Assembly (NCBI RefSeq): GCF_903166585.1
Contig: NZ_CAESCM010000001.1
Span: forward strand, 372,001-436,000
Direction: 5' to 3'
Source of the DNA: Pedobacter ghigonis
GTDB lineage: Bacteria; Bacteroidota; Bacteroidia; Sphingobacteriales; Sphingobacteriaceae
Length of the DNA stretch: 64,000 bases
Shown here one piece after another: positions 44,200 through 53,902 of this stretch. Both the position numbers and the translations under genes were made by a program. A model generated the notes under the pieces. The model was not told where the DNA came from and ran no database searches. It worked only from the letters and a program-made list of their open reading frames with translations. Within the stretch, counting starts at the first letter, position 1. Each line of letters begins with the position of its first letter.

Positions 44200-46509
44200 A
44201 TGAAATTAAAGATTATTGCATGTGTTGTAATCGGCATTGCTGTGATTATAGCCTGGTTAACGGGAACAAACCAACTTTCGGCGGCTAGCGGCAATGAAAT
44301 AAGCTACAATTACCAGGTGCGGCCTATACTCTCTGATAAATGTTTTGCCTGTCACGGGCCTGATAAAAACAAGCAGGAAGCCGGACTGCGACTGGATATA
44401 GAAGCCAGTGCCAAAGCACTTTTAAGAGAAACAAAGGGTGCATATGCCATTGTTGCGGGTAAGCCAGAGAAATCTGAAATGATTAAAAGGATCAACTCAA
44501 CCGATCCTTCCTATCAAATGCCGACACCTGCATCACATCTTGGTGTTTTGAACAAAGATGAAATAGAAATTTTAACCAAATGGATAAAACAAGGCGCAAA
44601 ATATGAGAAACATTGGGCCTTTGTACTCCCAAAAAAAGTAACACTGCCACAAATAGAAGAAGGTTGGGCCAAAAACGAAATAGACTATTTCGTCTCGGAA
44701 AAATTAAAACAGCACAACCTAAAAGCAAATGAAGAGGCCAGCAAAGAACAGTTATTAAAGAGATTATCTTTAGATTTAACAGGGCTTCCTCCAAGTCTAG
44801 CGCTCCAAAAAACATTTAGCGACGATAATAGCAATCAAGCCTATGAAAAGGTGGTAGACCGATTGTTGGCTATGCCACAATTTGGAGAAAAAATGGCGCT
44901 TCACTGGCTGGATGTTTCGCGATATGCCGATAGTTATGGCTATCAGGATGATGATTACAGGTCACAATGGCCTTATCGCGATTGGGTGATTCATGCATTT
45001 AATTCAAACATCCCATATGACCGCTTTATTACCTGGCAGCTGGCTGGTGACCTTTTGCCCAACGCAGGCAAGGAACAATTACTCGCTACCGCATTTTTAC
45101 GGAACCATAAAATAACTGAAGAGGGAGGAGTAATACCTGAAGAATACCGGGTAGAGTACGGTATTGACAAAGTAAAAACCTATACCCGGGGCTTACTTGC
45201 CCTTACAGTAGAATGTGCGCAGTGTCACGATCACAAATACGACCCTATTGCACAAAAGGATTACTATCAGCTGTTTGCCTTTTTTAATACAAGCAAGGAA
45301 AAAGGCCTTGAAGGACTTGTGGGATCGGGTCCTGCCAAAACACCAATACTTGCTTTAAGCGATGATGATGTCAAAAAAATCCTCAGGTTTGTAAACAAAA
45401 AGGATACCGGGGCTGTAAAAGTCTCGGTTATGGGTGAAGTTGATACGCCACGTACAACCTATTTGCTTAAACGCGGTGTTTATGACCAATATGGCGAAGC
45501 GGTAAGCGCATCGGCATTGCCGGCAGTGATGAATTTTGATACTAAAAAGTTCCCAAAAAACAGGTTGGGCCTTGCCCAATGGACAGTTAGTAAGCAAAAC
45601 CCGTTAACTGCCCGTGTATTTGTGAATCAGTTATGGGAACAGATTTTCGGAAAGGGAATTGTAAAATCCGTGGGCGATTTAGGCATGCAGGGCAGTTTGC
45701 CTAGCCATCCTGAATTACTAGATTGGTTGGCCGCAGATTTTATGGAGCACGGATGGAATATCAAGCTACTGGTTAAAAAGATAGTGATGTCGGCCACTTA
45801 TCGCCAGTCGTCGAAAATAACCAAAGAACTTTTGGATAAAGATCCCGAAAACCTTTATTATGCAAGGGCCTCGCGTATGCGCCTGCCCGCTGAGGCTATC
45901 AGGGACATGCTGCTAAGCAGTAGCGGATTATTAAACAAGGAAATTGGAGGCCCAAGCGTAAAACCTTATCAGCCTAAGGGACTTTGGGAAATGGCGACCT
46001 CAGGAAGGGGGCAGCTGGCTGTCTATAGGCAGGATAAGGGAAAAGATATCTACAGGCGTGGCTTGTATACATTTATTAAGCTAACTGTCCCTCCCCCATC
46101 GATGATGATTTTTGATGCCAGTAACAGAGACCAGTGCCAGGTCAACCGTTTAAAAACCAACACTCCGCTCCAGGCATTGGTTATGATGAACGACCCAACA
46201 GCGCTTGAAGCCTCAAGGGTATTTGCCGAAACTTTGCTAACAAATAAAGGAAACCCAGAGCAGGCCATTCGTACGGCATTTGAGAGTATCATTTGCCGAA
46301 GACCATTCGAAAAGGAAATGGGGTTACTTAATGCTTATTATAAAGACCAGTTGGCGATGTTCAGGCAAAAAAAGAATATGGCTGAAAAAACATTAAATAT
46401 AGGGGAGTACCCGCATCGCAAAGATTCTGCAAGCATAACTGAAGTAGCTGCCTTAATGAGGGCAATCAATATAATCTATAACATGGAAGAAGCAATAGTG
46501 AAGGGTTAA
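44200..46509 (+). CDS. Planctomycete-type cytochrome c / DUF1549 / DUF1553 protein
   Basis: 769 residues. N-terminal membrane anchor or signal (IIACVVIGIAVIIAWLTG). Then a PSCyt1 domain with heme motif CFACHG (CxxCH) and GLRLDIEASAKALL. Next DUF1549 (ALHWLDVSRYADSYGYQDDDY, TFLRNHKITEEGGVIPEEYR, VECAQCHDHKYDPIAQKDYY with a second CxxCH) and DUF1553 (ARVFVNQLWEQIFGKGIVK, GDLGMQGSLPSHPELLDWLA, RRGLYTFIKLTVPPPSMMIFDA). All three domains are in family order. Found in Planctomycetes, Verrucomicrobia and Bacteroidota next to DUF1501 genes; probably periplasmic redox or catabolic enzymes. First gene of a five-gene operon. Confidence 0.93.
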   Translation: MKLKIIACVVIGIAVIIAWLTGTNQLSAASGNEISYNYQVRPILSDKCFACHGPDKNKQEAGLRLDIEASAKALLRETKGAYAIVAGKPEKSEMIKRINSTDPSYQMPTPASHLGVLNKDEIEILTKWIKQGAKYEKHWAFVLPKKVTLPQIEEGWAKNEIDYFVSEKLKQHNLKANEEASKEQLLKRLSLDLTGLPPSLALQKTFSDDNSNQAYEKVVDRLLAMPQFGEKMALHWLDVSRYADSYGYQDDDYRSQWPYRDWVIHAFNSNIPYDRFITWQLAGDLLPNAGKEQLLATAFLRNHKITEEGGVIPEEYRVEYGIDKVKTYTRGLLALTVECAQCHDHKYDPIAQKDYYQLFAFFNTSKEKGLEGLVGSGPAKTPILALSDDDVKKILRFVNKKDTGAVKVSVMGEVDTPRTTYLLKRGVYDQYGEAVSASALPAVMNFDTKKFPKNRLGLAQWTVSKQNPLTARVFVNQLWEQIFGKGIVKSVGDLGMQGSLPSHPELLDWLAADFMEHGWNIKLLVKKIVMSATYRQSSKITKELLDKDPENLYYARASRMRLPAEAIRDMLLSSSGLLNKEIGGPSVKPYQPKGLWEMATSGRGQLAVYRQDKGKDIYRRGLYTFIKLTVPPPSMMIFDASNRDQCQVNRLKTNTPLQALVMMNDPTALEASRVFAETLLTNKGNPEQAIRTAFESIICRRPFEKEMGLLNAYYKDQLAMFRQKKNMAEKTLNIGEYPHRKDSASITEVAALMRAINIIYNMEEAIVKG

Positions 46510-46545
46510 GCCCTCTTGTTGATTCTTATCGATAACCAAATAAAA

Positions 46546-47994
46546 ATGGAAAAAGAAATATTGGAACATGGCCTTAGCATGAACCGCCGCCGGTTTCTAA
46601 CTGGCCTTGGAATGGGTATTGGTGGAGCTGCACTAGGCAGTTTGTTGATTCCTGATTTGCTTAACCCCCAATCCGTTGAAGACGCAATCGTTGCAGGCTT
46701 GCCGCATTTTGCGCCAAAGGCCAAACGTATCATCTATCTTTTTCAAAATGGTGCACCCTCACAACTAGACCTGTTCGATTACAAACCCAAACTGCAGCAG
46801 ATGCACGGGTTAGATTTACCTGAATCGGTCAGAAAAGGGCAGCGACTTACAGGCATGACCTCTGGACAGGCCAAATTCCCGCTTGCAGGTACGGCCTTCA
46901 AATTTAACCAATACGGTGAACACAGGGCCTGGATGAGCGAGCTTTTACCCCATACCGCCCGCATTGCCGATGATTTATGTATCGTAAAAAGCCTCTACAC
47001 CGAAGCCATTAACCACGACCCTGCTTTAACTTTTTTCCAAACCGGCGCACAGGTGGGCAACCGTCCCAGCATGGGGGCCTGGCTTAGCTATGGCCTGGGT
47101 AGCGAAAACAAAAATCTACCCGCCTTTTGTGTATTGCTTTCTAAAGGCAAAGGAAATGGGCAGGGCGTCTACTCGAAACTATGGACCAATGGTTTCTTGG
47201 ATTCAATTCATCAGGGCGTGCAGTTTAGCAGTGGCGAAGACCCCGTGCTATATCTTAATAATCCCGATGGAATGGATAAAACCGAACGAAGAAAAATGCT
47301 TGATCACCTCTCAGCGCTAAATAACGACGCTTATGAGCAGGTTGGCGACCCAGAAATAAAAGCGAAAGTACAGCAGTATGAAATGGCTTACAGAATGCAG
47401 ACTGCAGTTCCCGAGGTAACCGACTTAAGCAAGGAGCCTGAGTCGATTATCAAACTCTACGGAGGCGACTGCTTGGTTCCTGGCACTTATGCTGCCAACT
47501 GTCTATTGGCAAGAAAACTTTCTGAAAGTGGTGTCCGCTTTGTTCAGGTTTATCACCAGGGCTGGGATTCCCATGGCAATCTGCCAAAAGAACTTGCCGG
47601 GCAGTGTCTGGATACCGATCAGGCTTCAGCAGCACTAATTACAGACCTTAAGCAAAGGGGAATGCTCGATGAAACTTTGGTAATATGGGGCGGCGAATTC
47701 GGCCGGACTAATTATTGCCAGGGAAAACTTTCCAAAGACAATTATGGTAGGGATCACCATCCCCGTTGCTTTACCATGTGGATGGCAGGAGGCGGCGTGA
47801 AACCTGGTGTTTATGGTGAAACAGATGAGTTTGGTTATAACATTGTGTCAAACCCTGTACATGTACATGATTTTCATGCAACCGCCTTGAACCTGATGGG
47901 ACTTGACCACGAACGTTTGGTATATAAACATTTGGGGCGGCGCTACCGGCTTACCGATGTAGCAGGAAAAGTTATCAATGACCTGATTGCTTAA
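46546..47994 (+). CDS. DUF1501 protein (Tat-exported sulfatase/phosphatase-like)
   Basis: 482 residues from the ATG at 46546; an upstream ATG (46516) lies among poor codons. Twin-arginine signal MNRRRFLTGLGMGIGGAALG. DUF1501 motifs: FQNGAPSQLDLFDYKPKLQQ, a conserved SMGAWLSYGLGSENKNLP, the YHQGWDSHGNLP metal-site segment, TLVIWGGEFGRTNYCQGK and GRDHHPRCFTMWMAGGGVKPG. The fold is of the alkaline phosphatase/sulfatase superfamily and probably binds metal. It almost always pairs with DUF1549/DUF1553 proteins, as here (36 bases downstream). Confidence 0.93.
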   Translation: MEKEILEHGLSMNRRRFLTGLGMGIGGAALGSLLIPDLLNPQSVEDAIVAGLPHFAPKAKRIIYLFQNGAPSQLDLFDYKPKLQQMHGLDLPESVRKGQRLTGMTSGQAKFPLAGTAFKFNQYGEHRAWMSELLPHTARIADDLCIVKSLYTEAINHDPALTFFQTGAQVGNRPSMGAWLSYGLGSENKNLPAFCVLLSKGKGNGQGVYSKLWTNGFLDSIHQGVQFSSGEDPVLYLNNPDGMDKTERRKMLDHLSALNNDAYEQVGDPEIKAKVQQYEMAYRMQTAVPEVTDLSKEPESIIKLYGGDCLVPGTYAANCLLARKLSESGVRFVQVYHQGWDSHGNLPKELAGQCLDTDQASAALITDLKQRGMLDETLVIWGGEFGRTNYCQGKLSKDNYGRDHHPRCFTMWMAGGGVKPGVYGETDEFGYNIVSNPVHVHDFHATALNLMGLDHERLVYKHLGRRYRLTDVAGKVINDLIA

Positions 47995-48045
47995 AGCGAG
48001 AATGGTCCGGTATTGCAAGTATTTTAAATTTTGAACAATGAGCAA

Positions 48046-49071
48046 ATGAATAGAAAAGAATTTGTCAGGAATATGGCTTTGGGTGCTATAGGTGCAAGAT
48101 ACGTTCCAGAATGGTTGGCCTATAATGAGGTTGTACTTGGCCATGGTAAAAAACGCTATAGGATAAATACAAAGTGGAGCCAAGCAGACGTATCCAAAAA
48201 TCCTGTTAACGATTGCCACGAAATGGTCCAGGATAGTAAAGGGCGTATCTTGCTTCTCACCAACGAAACCAAAAACAACGTAATATTCTATGATAAGAAC
48301 GGTAAGTTTCTGCAATCCTGGGGAACAAGCTATCCTGGTGCACACGGGTTAACCTTGTTTAATGAAAATGGAACAGATGTACTCTTTATATGCGATAACA
48401 ACAGACATCAGGTTATAAAAACCACAATTGATGGCAGGGTACTCATGGAGCTTAACTACCCCAAAGAAACGGGTCAGTACTTAAAAGCAGAGGAGTACGT
48501 GCCAACCGAAACGGCAATTGCTCCCAATGGCGATATTTTTGTGGCAGATGGTTACGGCAAAGACTTTATTATTCAGTACGATTATAAAGGCAATTACATC
48601 CGGCATTTTGGAGGAAGAGGTGATCAAAACAAACATTTGCTCAACGCTCATGGCATTTGCATAGATACCAGGAATGACCATCCGGTACTTATGGTAACCT
48701 CACGACAGCAAAATGCCTTTAAAAAATATGCGATGGATGGAACTTACCTCGACACTGTAGAGCTGCCTGGCGCGTGGGTATGCCGCCCAGTTATCCATGG
48801 CCAGCATTTATATGCAGCGGTATTGCAGACCAATAGCAGGCAATCTCAAAAATCCGGATTCGTAACCATACTCGATCAGCATAACAAAGTGATATCCAAT
48901 CTCGCTGGAAGCACGCCCCAATATAAAGAAGGAAAGCTCCAAGAAATGTATCAAACAATCAAGGCATTTGACTATCCACACGATGTATGCATTGACGATG
49001 AAGAAAATCTTTATATCGCCCAATGGAACTCTGGCAAGGTTTATCCCTACAAGCTAGAGCCTATAGCCTAA
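48046..49071 (+). CDS. NHL-repeat beta-propeller protein, secreted
   Basis: 341 residues from the ATG at 48046 (MNRKEFVRNMALGAIGARYV); the TTG at 48031 is an unlikely start. The NRKEFVRNMALGA stretch is Tat-like but with a single R-K pair. NHL-type blades repeat: GRILLLTNETKNNVIFYDKNG, DVLFICDNNRHQVIKTT, GDIFVADGYGKDFIIQYDYKG and ENLYIAQWNSGKVYPYKLEP. Similar peptidyl-amidating-like propellers occur in this cluster in other genomes. The role is unknown, perhaps substrate binding or complex scaffolding. Third gene, 51 bases after the DUF1501 stop. Confidence 0.87.
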   Translation: MNRKEFVRNMALGAIGARYVPEWLAYNEVVLGHGKKRYRINTKWSQADVSKNPVNDCHEMVQDSKGRILLLTNETKNNVIFYDKNGKFLQSWGTSYPGAHGLTLFNENGTDVLFICDNNRHQVIKTTIDGRVLMELNYPKETGQYLKAEEYVPTETAIAPNGDIFVADGYGKDFIIQYDYKGNYIRHFGGRGDQNKHLLNAHGICIDTRNDHPVLMVTSRQQNAFKKYAMDGTYLDTVELPGAWVCRPVIHGQHLYAAVLQTNSRQSQKSGFVTILDQHNKVISNLAGSTPQYKEGKLQEMYQTIKAFDYPHDVCIDDEENLYIAQWNSGKVYPYKLEPIA

Positions 49072-49085
49072 ATCGCATGCTGTTT

Positions 49086-49859
49086 ATGAAATACAAATAC
49101 CTGTTTGTTTTGCTTTTTTTGTGCAGTAATGCAAGGGCTCAAGACAATTTTCAATTGGCTCCACCTTTGATTAAATATCAATCCATCTTTTTTGATGAAA
49201 GGTTAAAAGTTCCCATTGTTTTTGAACAGCTGGGTACCTACATTACTTATAGTATTGATGGTGAGACAAGTAAAGCCAAAAAGTATAACAAGCCCATTCT
49301 GATCAACAAAGAATTAACAACCATTAAAGCGAGGGCAAATTCAAAAGATTTTACTGCTTCCGAAATCGTTGAAGCTACTTTTATTAAAAGTGGAATTCTA
49401 GCATTGGTTCATTTTCCAGAGGCAAGCGGCCCTTACAAAAGTAGTAAATCTAGTATCCTCTCTGACAATCAGGGAGGTATAACCAATCACAATAACCCTA
49501 CCTGGTTGGGGTATGATAAGGATTCGGTAAGCTTCATCATTGAAACGGGTAAGGTTCAAAGTTTACACAAGGTGCTTATTAATGTACTTCAAAACCAGCA
49601 GGCATGGATTTTTCTGCCCTCTAAGGCGGTAGTTTATGCCTATGATAAACAAAGTAATGGTTTTTCACAGGTTTTAACTACGGTAAGTACACCATTAGAA
49701 AAAAATGAAAAAGTACAATGCGGCGCAATTATATTGGACCTTAATAACTGCAAGACTGACAAAGTTAAGCTGGTATTGTACAACAACAAATTACCCTCAT
49801 GGCACCAGGGCGCAGGTAAATTAGCATGGATGTTTATAGACGAAGTTAAATTATATTAA
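49086..49859 (+). CDS. Secreted chitobiase-C/discoidin-like protein
   Basis: 257 residues from the ATG at 49086, with signal peptide MKYKYLFVLLFLCSNARAQ; the open frame to 49023 overlaps the preceding gene. Residues about 40-105 are a chitobiase/beta-hexosaminidase C-terminal domain (VFEQLGTYITYSIDGETSK, TTIKARANSKDFTAS). Residues about 110-257 look like a discoidin jelly roll (NNPTWLGYDKDSVSFIIETG, WHQGAGKLAWMFIDEVKLY). The same two modules occur at the end of the next protein. Presumably binds polysaccharide or the cell surface. The stop is directly followed by the next start (TAA ATG). Confidence 0.8.
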   Translation: MKYKYLFVLLFLCSNARAQDNFQLAPPLIKYQSIFFDERLKVPIVFEQLGTYITYSIDGETSKAKKYNKPILINKELTTIKARANSKDFTASEIVEATFIKSGILALVHFPEASGPYKSSKSSILSDNQGGITNHNNPTWLGYDKDSVSFIIETGKVQSLHKVLINVLQNQQAWIFLPSKAVVYAYDKQSNGFSQVLTTVSTPLEKNEKVQCGAIILDLNNCKTDKVKLVLYNNKLPSWHQGAGKLAWMFIDEVKLY

Positions 49860-52013
49860 ATGACAAAATACTTTAAGTGGCAGGGAATAATTTTCAATTT
49901 GTGCATCATGCTCAATTGCCTGTTGGTCTTTTTATTGTTCTTTGGCGACCAGCTTAAAGTGCCTGTTTTTTTGCAGGTTCTTGGCAGGGCACATCCACTT
50001 GTGCTCCATTTTCCCATTGTACTTTTACTACTAGCCTTTGTCTTTGAAGTAATGGCGACTTCGTCAAAACAGGCTTTACTAAAAGAGGTGGCTAACTGGG
50101 TATTGCTTGCCGCCTGTTTCACTACGGTAATAGCAGCATTAATGGGACTTTTTCTATCCAAAGAAAGTGGCTACGATGGAAATGAGGTAGCTGTACACAA
50201 ATGGTTGGGCGCGATCTGCGCACTGTTGAGTTTTTTATGGTACGCGGCAAGAAATGCCATCCGCAAAAGCAAGCTCGCTGTAACATCAATAGGTGTTTGC
50301 GCAAGCCTTTTCTTATTAGCAGCAGGTCATTACGGCGCAAACCTTACACATGGCAACGATTTCCTGTTACTACCCATTAAAGCAAGTGAAGCCACCCCGC
50401 GTGTTTCATTGGCAGATGCTGTAATATACCAACATCTGGTTAAACCCATTCTCCAGCAGAAATGCATCAGTTGCCATAACAGTAGCAAAGCTAAAGGTGG
50501 ATTGATTATGGAAAATGAACAGTCGCTTTTAAAGGGGGGCAAAAATGGCAAGTTATGGGATCTTGCTGAAGCTGATTTCGGAAGAATGATGCAACGCATA
50601 CACCTACCCGAGGAGCATAAAGACCACATGCCTCCCAAAGGAAAGTTACAACTAACAGACCAGGAAATAAAAGTACTCTACCTGTGGATAAAGGGTGGGG
50701 CAAGCTTCACTCAAAAAGTAATAGCACTATCACCCAGCGATTCATTACGGACAATTGCAGCAAGTTTTTTCAGTAATGACAACAATGAAGATCAACATCT
50801 TCCTTCCTTAGATAAAAGCAAAGTAGCGCAGTTAAATACCGATTATCGATCAGTGGTCCCAGTTGATGTAGGTTCAAATGCCGTAGCCGTTAGTTTTTAT
50901 GGCGTGGCACAATACAATTCAAAGCAGCTCGCTGAATTGGACGTGATTAAAAATAACATCGTATCGCTGCAGCTCAGCAAAATGCCACTTAGGGACGAGG
51001 AACTGAAAGTAATCGGAAATTTCGTTAACCTAAGGCGGTTGAATTTGGCCTTTACCAATGTTGAAGGAAGCGGGCTCAAATATATAAGCGACCTACATAA
51101 TTTAAGCGAGCTTTCTCTTTCAGGAACGGGAGTAAACATAAGTATGCTTAATGCGCTGAAAAAGTTGAAAAAACTCAAAACTGTCCAGCTATGGAATACA
51201 CCAATTAGTGAAAAGGAAATGGGGTCGCTTAAGGGTGGTTTTCCTGGCATTAAGTTCGATATGGGCTTTAATGGTGATACAGTTAAGGCACAATTGAATG
51301 CACCAATAATAGATGGAGGGAAAAAAACTTTCAAGAGTGAGCTTTCAGTAAAAATTAAAAGCTCAATTGGAAGTTCGGTTATCCGTTATACCCTTGATGG
51401 CACTGAACCAGATAGTACTAAGTCGCCCATTTACAAGACCCCCATTATTATAGGAAAGTCTACAGTTATTAAAGCGAAATCTTATCTCAAAGGCTGGATA
51501 AGTAGTAATATCACTCAAGAAAATTTTTATAGAAGTAACCTTAGTCCAGATAGCATAAAGCTACTTACCCTTCCGGATAAAAAGTTTGCCATTAAAACTA
51601 ACAATGCACTTTTTGATGGTGAACTTGGTCCCCTTAGCTTTTCTGCTGGCACAAGTTGGACAGCCTACAGGGAAACCCCGCTTGAGGCCTTACTGTTTTT
51701 TAATCAACCAGTAGTGGTAGGTTCTGTATCATTCAGGTCGCTAATTGATATCGGGTCTTTTATTATGCCGCCCTTGGAAATTGAGATTTGGGGAGGTAAC
51801 AATATCGCTTCACTCGGCTTGTTAAAAAAACTTAAACCAGTGCAAGCAACTAAGGAGAGTATGCCTTACATCGAAAACTACATCTGCAGTTTTCAGCAGA
51901 AGAAGCTTGCGGTAATCAAACTGATCGTAAAGCCACTTCGAAGCCTGCCCGCCTGGCATCCGGGGAAAGGAGATAAAGGGTGGGTATTTATAGATGAGGT
52001 ATTCCTGAATTAA
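49860..52013 (+). CDS. DUF2231 membrane-cytochrome-LRR-chitobiase-C multidomain protein
   Basis: 717 residues. N-terminal DUF2231-type membrane part with about four helices (LGRAHPLVLHFPIVLLLLAF). Then a planctomycete cytochrome domain with CISCHNSSKAKGGL (CxxCH) and MPPKGKLQLTDQEIKVLYLW. LRR-like repeats follow (NLRRLNLAFTNVEGSGL, NLSELSLSGTGVN, LKTVQLWNTPIS), then a chitobiase-C domain (SVIRYTLDGTEPDSTKSPIY) and a discoidin-like end (PAWHPGKGDKGWVFIDEVFLN, split). It would couple a membrane electron carrier to a sugar-binding surface domain. Last gene of the operon, immediately after the previous stop. Confidence 0.88.
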   Translation: MTKYFKWQGIIFNLCIMLNCLLVFLLFFGDQLKVPVFLQVLGRAHPLVLHFPIVLLLLAFVFEVMATSSKQALLKEVANWVLLAACFTTVIAALMGLFLSKESGYDGNEVAVHKWLGAICALLSFLWYAARNAIRKSKLAVTSIGVCASLFLLAAGHYGANLTHGNDFLLLPIKASEATPRVSLADAVIYQHLVKPILQQKCISCHNSSKAKGGLIMENEQSLLKGGKNGKLWDLAEADFGRMMQRIHLPEEHKDHMPPKGKLQLTDQEIKVLYLWIKGGASFTQKVIALSPSDSLRTIAASFFSNDNNEDQHLPSLDKSKVAQLNTDYRSVVPVDVGSNAVAVSFYGVAQYNSKQLAELDVIKNNIVSLQLSKMPLRDEELKVIGNFVNLRRLNLAFTNVEGSGLKYISDLHNLSELSLSGTGVNISMLNALKKLKKLKTVQLWNTPISEKEMGSLKGGFPGIKFDMGFNGDTVKAQLNAPIIDGGKKTFKSELSVKIKSSIGSSVIRYTLDGTEPDSTKSPIYKTPIIIGKSTVIKAKSYLKGWISSNITQENFYRSNLSPDSIKLLTLPDKKFAIKTNNALFDGELGPLSFSAGTSWTAYRETPLEALLFFNQPVVVGSVSFRSLIDIGSFIMPPLEIEIWGGNNIASLGLLKKLKPVQATKESMPYIENYICSFQQKKLAVIKLIVKPLRSLPAWHPGKGDKGWVFIDEVFLN

Positions 52014-52442
52014 ACCCTCTTGACATTTTAATCATTCACCAACAATTATGCCTTTAAATGGCTATAGCTAATGGGTTAACCTAAGAGAAAAGACACAGCA
52101 ATAAACCTTCTAATAAAAACCAATGCTCACCATTTACAGCCAGCCTATGCGCATAAAATTTGCAGAAAACTTCAACTAAATTGGTTTGTGAGTATCCGCC
52201 TTAGAATTCTATCTCAAAGCAATTCCGTAAAAATGATTTTGTTTTTTCGGAACAGACCGCTTGTTAATTAACTGGTGAATAATAGTTATCCACGAGCCTA
52301 TCACCTGTTTTTCAGTGGTTCCCCTCATGTCAAAAGACACATATCAAAGCATTTTGATTTATCCACCGTTTTGGCTATATTGGTTTTTCCTTAAAATACT
52401 CCCATCGGGAGGTGATGGATTCATCTTTTTTGGATTAAAGCA
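52014..52442. other. Intergenic region before the receiver gene
   Basis: About 430 bases; no gene found. The 5' part has no clear terminator for the cytochrome operon. Confidence 0.4.
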
Positions 52443-52841
52443 ATGAAAAAGATTATGCTGCACGAACCGGACACTTCGGTATTCGAGGTTATGAGCCTAA
52501 TCCTAATTGAAAAAGGTTATACGATTAGACCATTTCCTTATACTAACCCAACTCTTACTCGGGAAATTTTAGATTTCAGGCCGGATCTAATAATCATAGA
52601 TTTTTTTCAAGATCATTCATTGCCTACCAAAATAGCATCACTAGTTCGCTCAGTTTTACCTTCAACCGGTTTGATTTTATCAAGTTGTAATTTCGACATA
52701 GATAAAATCTACATAAACATGGGATTTGACTATTATCTGTCCAAGCCATTTGATATCGACCAATTTGCAAAACTTGTTAATATCTACTCCCAAAAAGCTA
52801 AATTACCTAAACACAAAATAGACAAGTCTGTAGATCAATAA
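52443..52841 (+). CDS. Stand-alone response-regulator receiver domain
   Basis: 132 residues. CheY-like fold: acidic start IMLHEPDTSVFEVM (E8/D10 in place of the usual DD pair), phosphoacceptor D53 (LIIIDFF), T/S position at LILSSCN and the KPFD lysine (LSKPFDIDQFAKLV). All three catalytic positions are kept although the first acidic pair is weaker than normal. No output domain; the tail is basic and short. It is a single gene, so its partner kinase is unknown (the PAS kinase at 53903 is a candidate). Confidence 0.87.
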   Translation: MKKIMLHEPDTSVFEVMSLILIEKGYTIRPFPYTNPTLTREILDFRPDLIIIDFFQDHSLPTKIASLVRSVLPSTGLILSSCNFDIDKIYINMGFDYYLSKPFDIDQFAKLVNIYSQKAKLPKHKIDKSVDQ

Positions 52842-53115
52842 ACTTTAGTTCAGATCTGTTATTTGAGCGTATGACTGAGATCTGCTTAATTTCCTTTTAG
52901 GTAAAAAGTGATCCTAAAATAAATCTCTTTCTTGGTTGTTTTAGGCCTTACCGGCCAGCCTATGAGTATCTCTAATCAAGAACCTTCATAGCGAGCACCA
53001 GCCATATTTAAGAACACTAGCTAATTTATTTTTCGAAAAATTGGAGATTATTCAGTTTAGTAGGGCAAGTTTGTTAAAATAGTGTATATTCAAAATAGAT
53101 AACATTGCAGATACT

Positions 53116-53574
53116 ATGGTAATTATTGACAGTTTTGAAGAATACAGTGCGTACTTGGGCAAGCAGATCGGCGAGTCAAACTGGCATAAGATAGAGCAAG
53201 AACAAATCAACAAATTTGCAGAGGCAACCCTCGACTTTCAATGGATACACGTAGATACAGATAAGGCGCGTTCGGAAAGTGCATTTGGTGCCACAATTGC
53301 CCATGGCTATTTAACTCTATCGCTCATCCCCTATCTATGGAAACAGATTGCAGACATAAGGGGTGTGAAAATGGAAGTAAATTATGGAATAGAAAAGTTC
53401 AAATTTAACCGCCCGGTTCTGGTTAACGATCAAGTGCAGCTCCGCGCGAAGTTAATTTCAATTTCAGACCTTAGGGGCATTACAAAAGTTGTAATTCAGG
53501 CAGATCTTGATATCATGGGGCAGACCAAGACTGCATATACGGGAAATGTCGTGTTCTTGTATCACTTCATTTAA
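53116..53574 (+). CDS. MaoC-family (R)-specific enoyl-CoA hydratase-like protein
   Basis: 152 residues, single hotdog domain. The MaoC active-site pattern is visible: FAEATLDFQWIHVDTDKARS (D/H pair; D..W.H.D) and FGATIAHGYLTLSLIPYL, the conserved IAHG loop. A central helix and strands KFKFNRPVLVNDQVQLRAKL complete the fold. Probably hydrates trans-2-enoyl-CoA to (R)-3-hydroxyacyl-CoA. Monocistronic by context; 270 bases from the receiver gene. Confidence 0.88.
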   Translation: MVIIDSFEEYSAYLGKQIGESNWHKIEQEQINKFAEATLDFQWIHVDTDKARSESAFGATIAHGYLTLSLIPYLWKQIADIRGVKMEVNYGIEKFKFNRPVLVNDQVQLRAKLISISDLRGITKVVIQADLDIMGQTKTAYTGNVVFLYHFI

Positions 53575-53902
53575 ATTGATAAAACCCTTTTATTTCCCAT
53601 CTACAAAAGTTTGATTATCGACTACATCTAGATGCAGAGTAATTCTAATGTATTGATATCTAAGAAATATTTTGAGAGTCATCCTAAAGAGATTTGCACC
53701 TAAGATGATTAACAAGTTGTTTACAATATCAGATCTGGAGTGTATGTGATACGCATCTTGGGAGTTTGAAATAAATCCATCGCTCTATCTTTAATTTTAA
53801 CATTTTCAGCTCGAATTGATATATTTAACGAAAGTTAAAGCTAAGCGCTACAAAACAAATTTTAGCTGCTTCTGTTTTTAATCTAGCATATTCACTAACC
53901 CG
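53575..53902. other. Intergenic region upstream of the PAS histidine kinase
   Basis: About 330 bases, AT-rich, no gene. A TTTAACGAAAG stretch precedes the kinase; no clear promoter was fixed. Confidence 0.35.
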
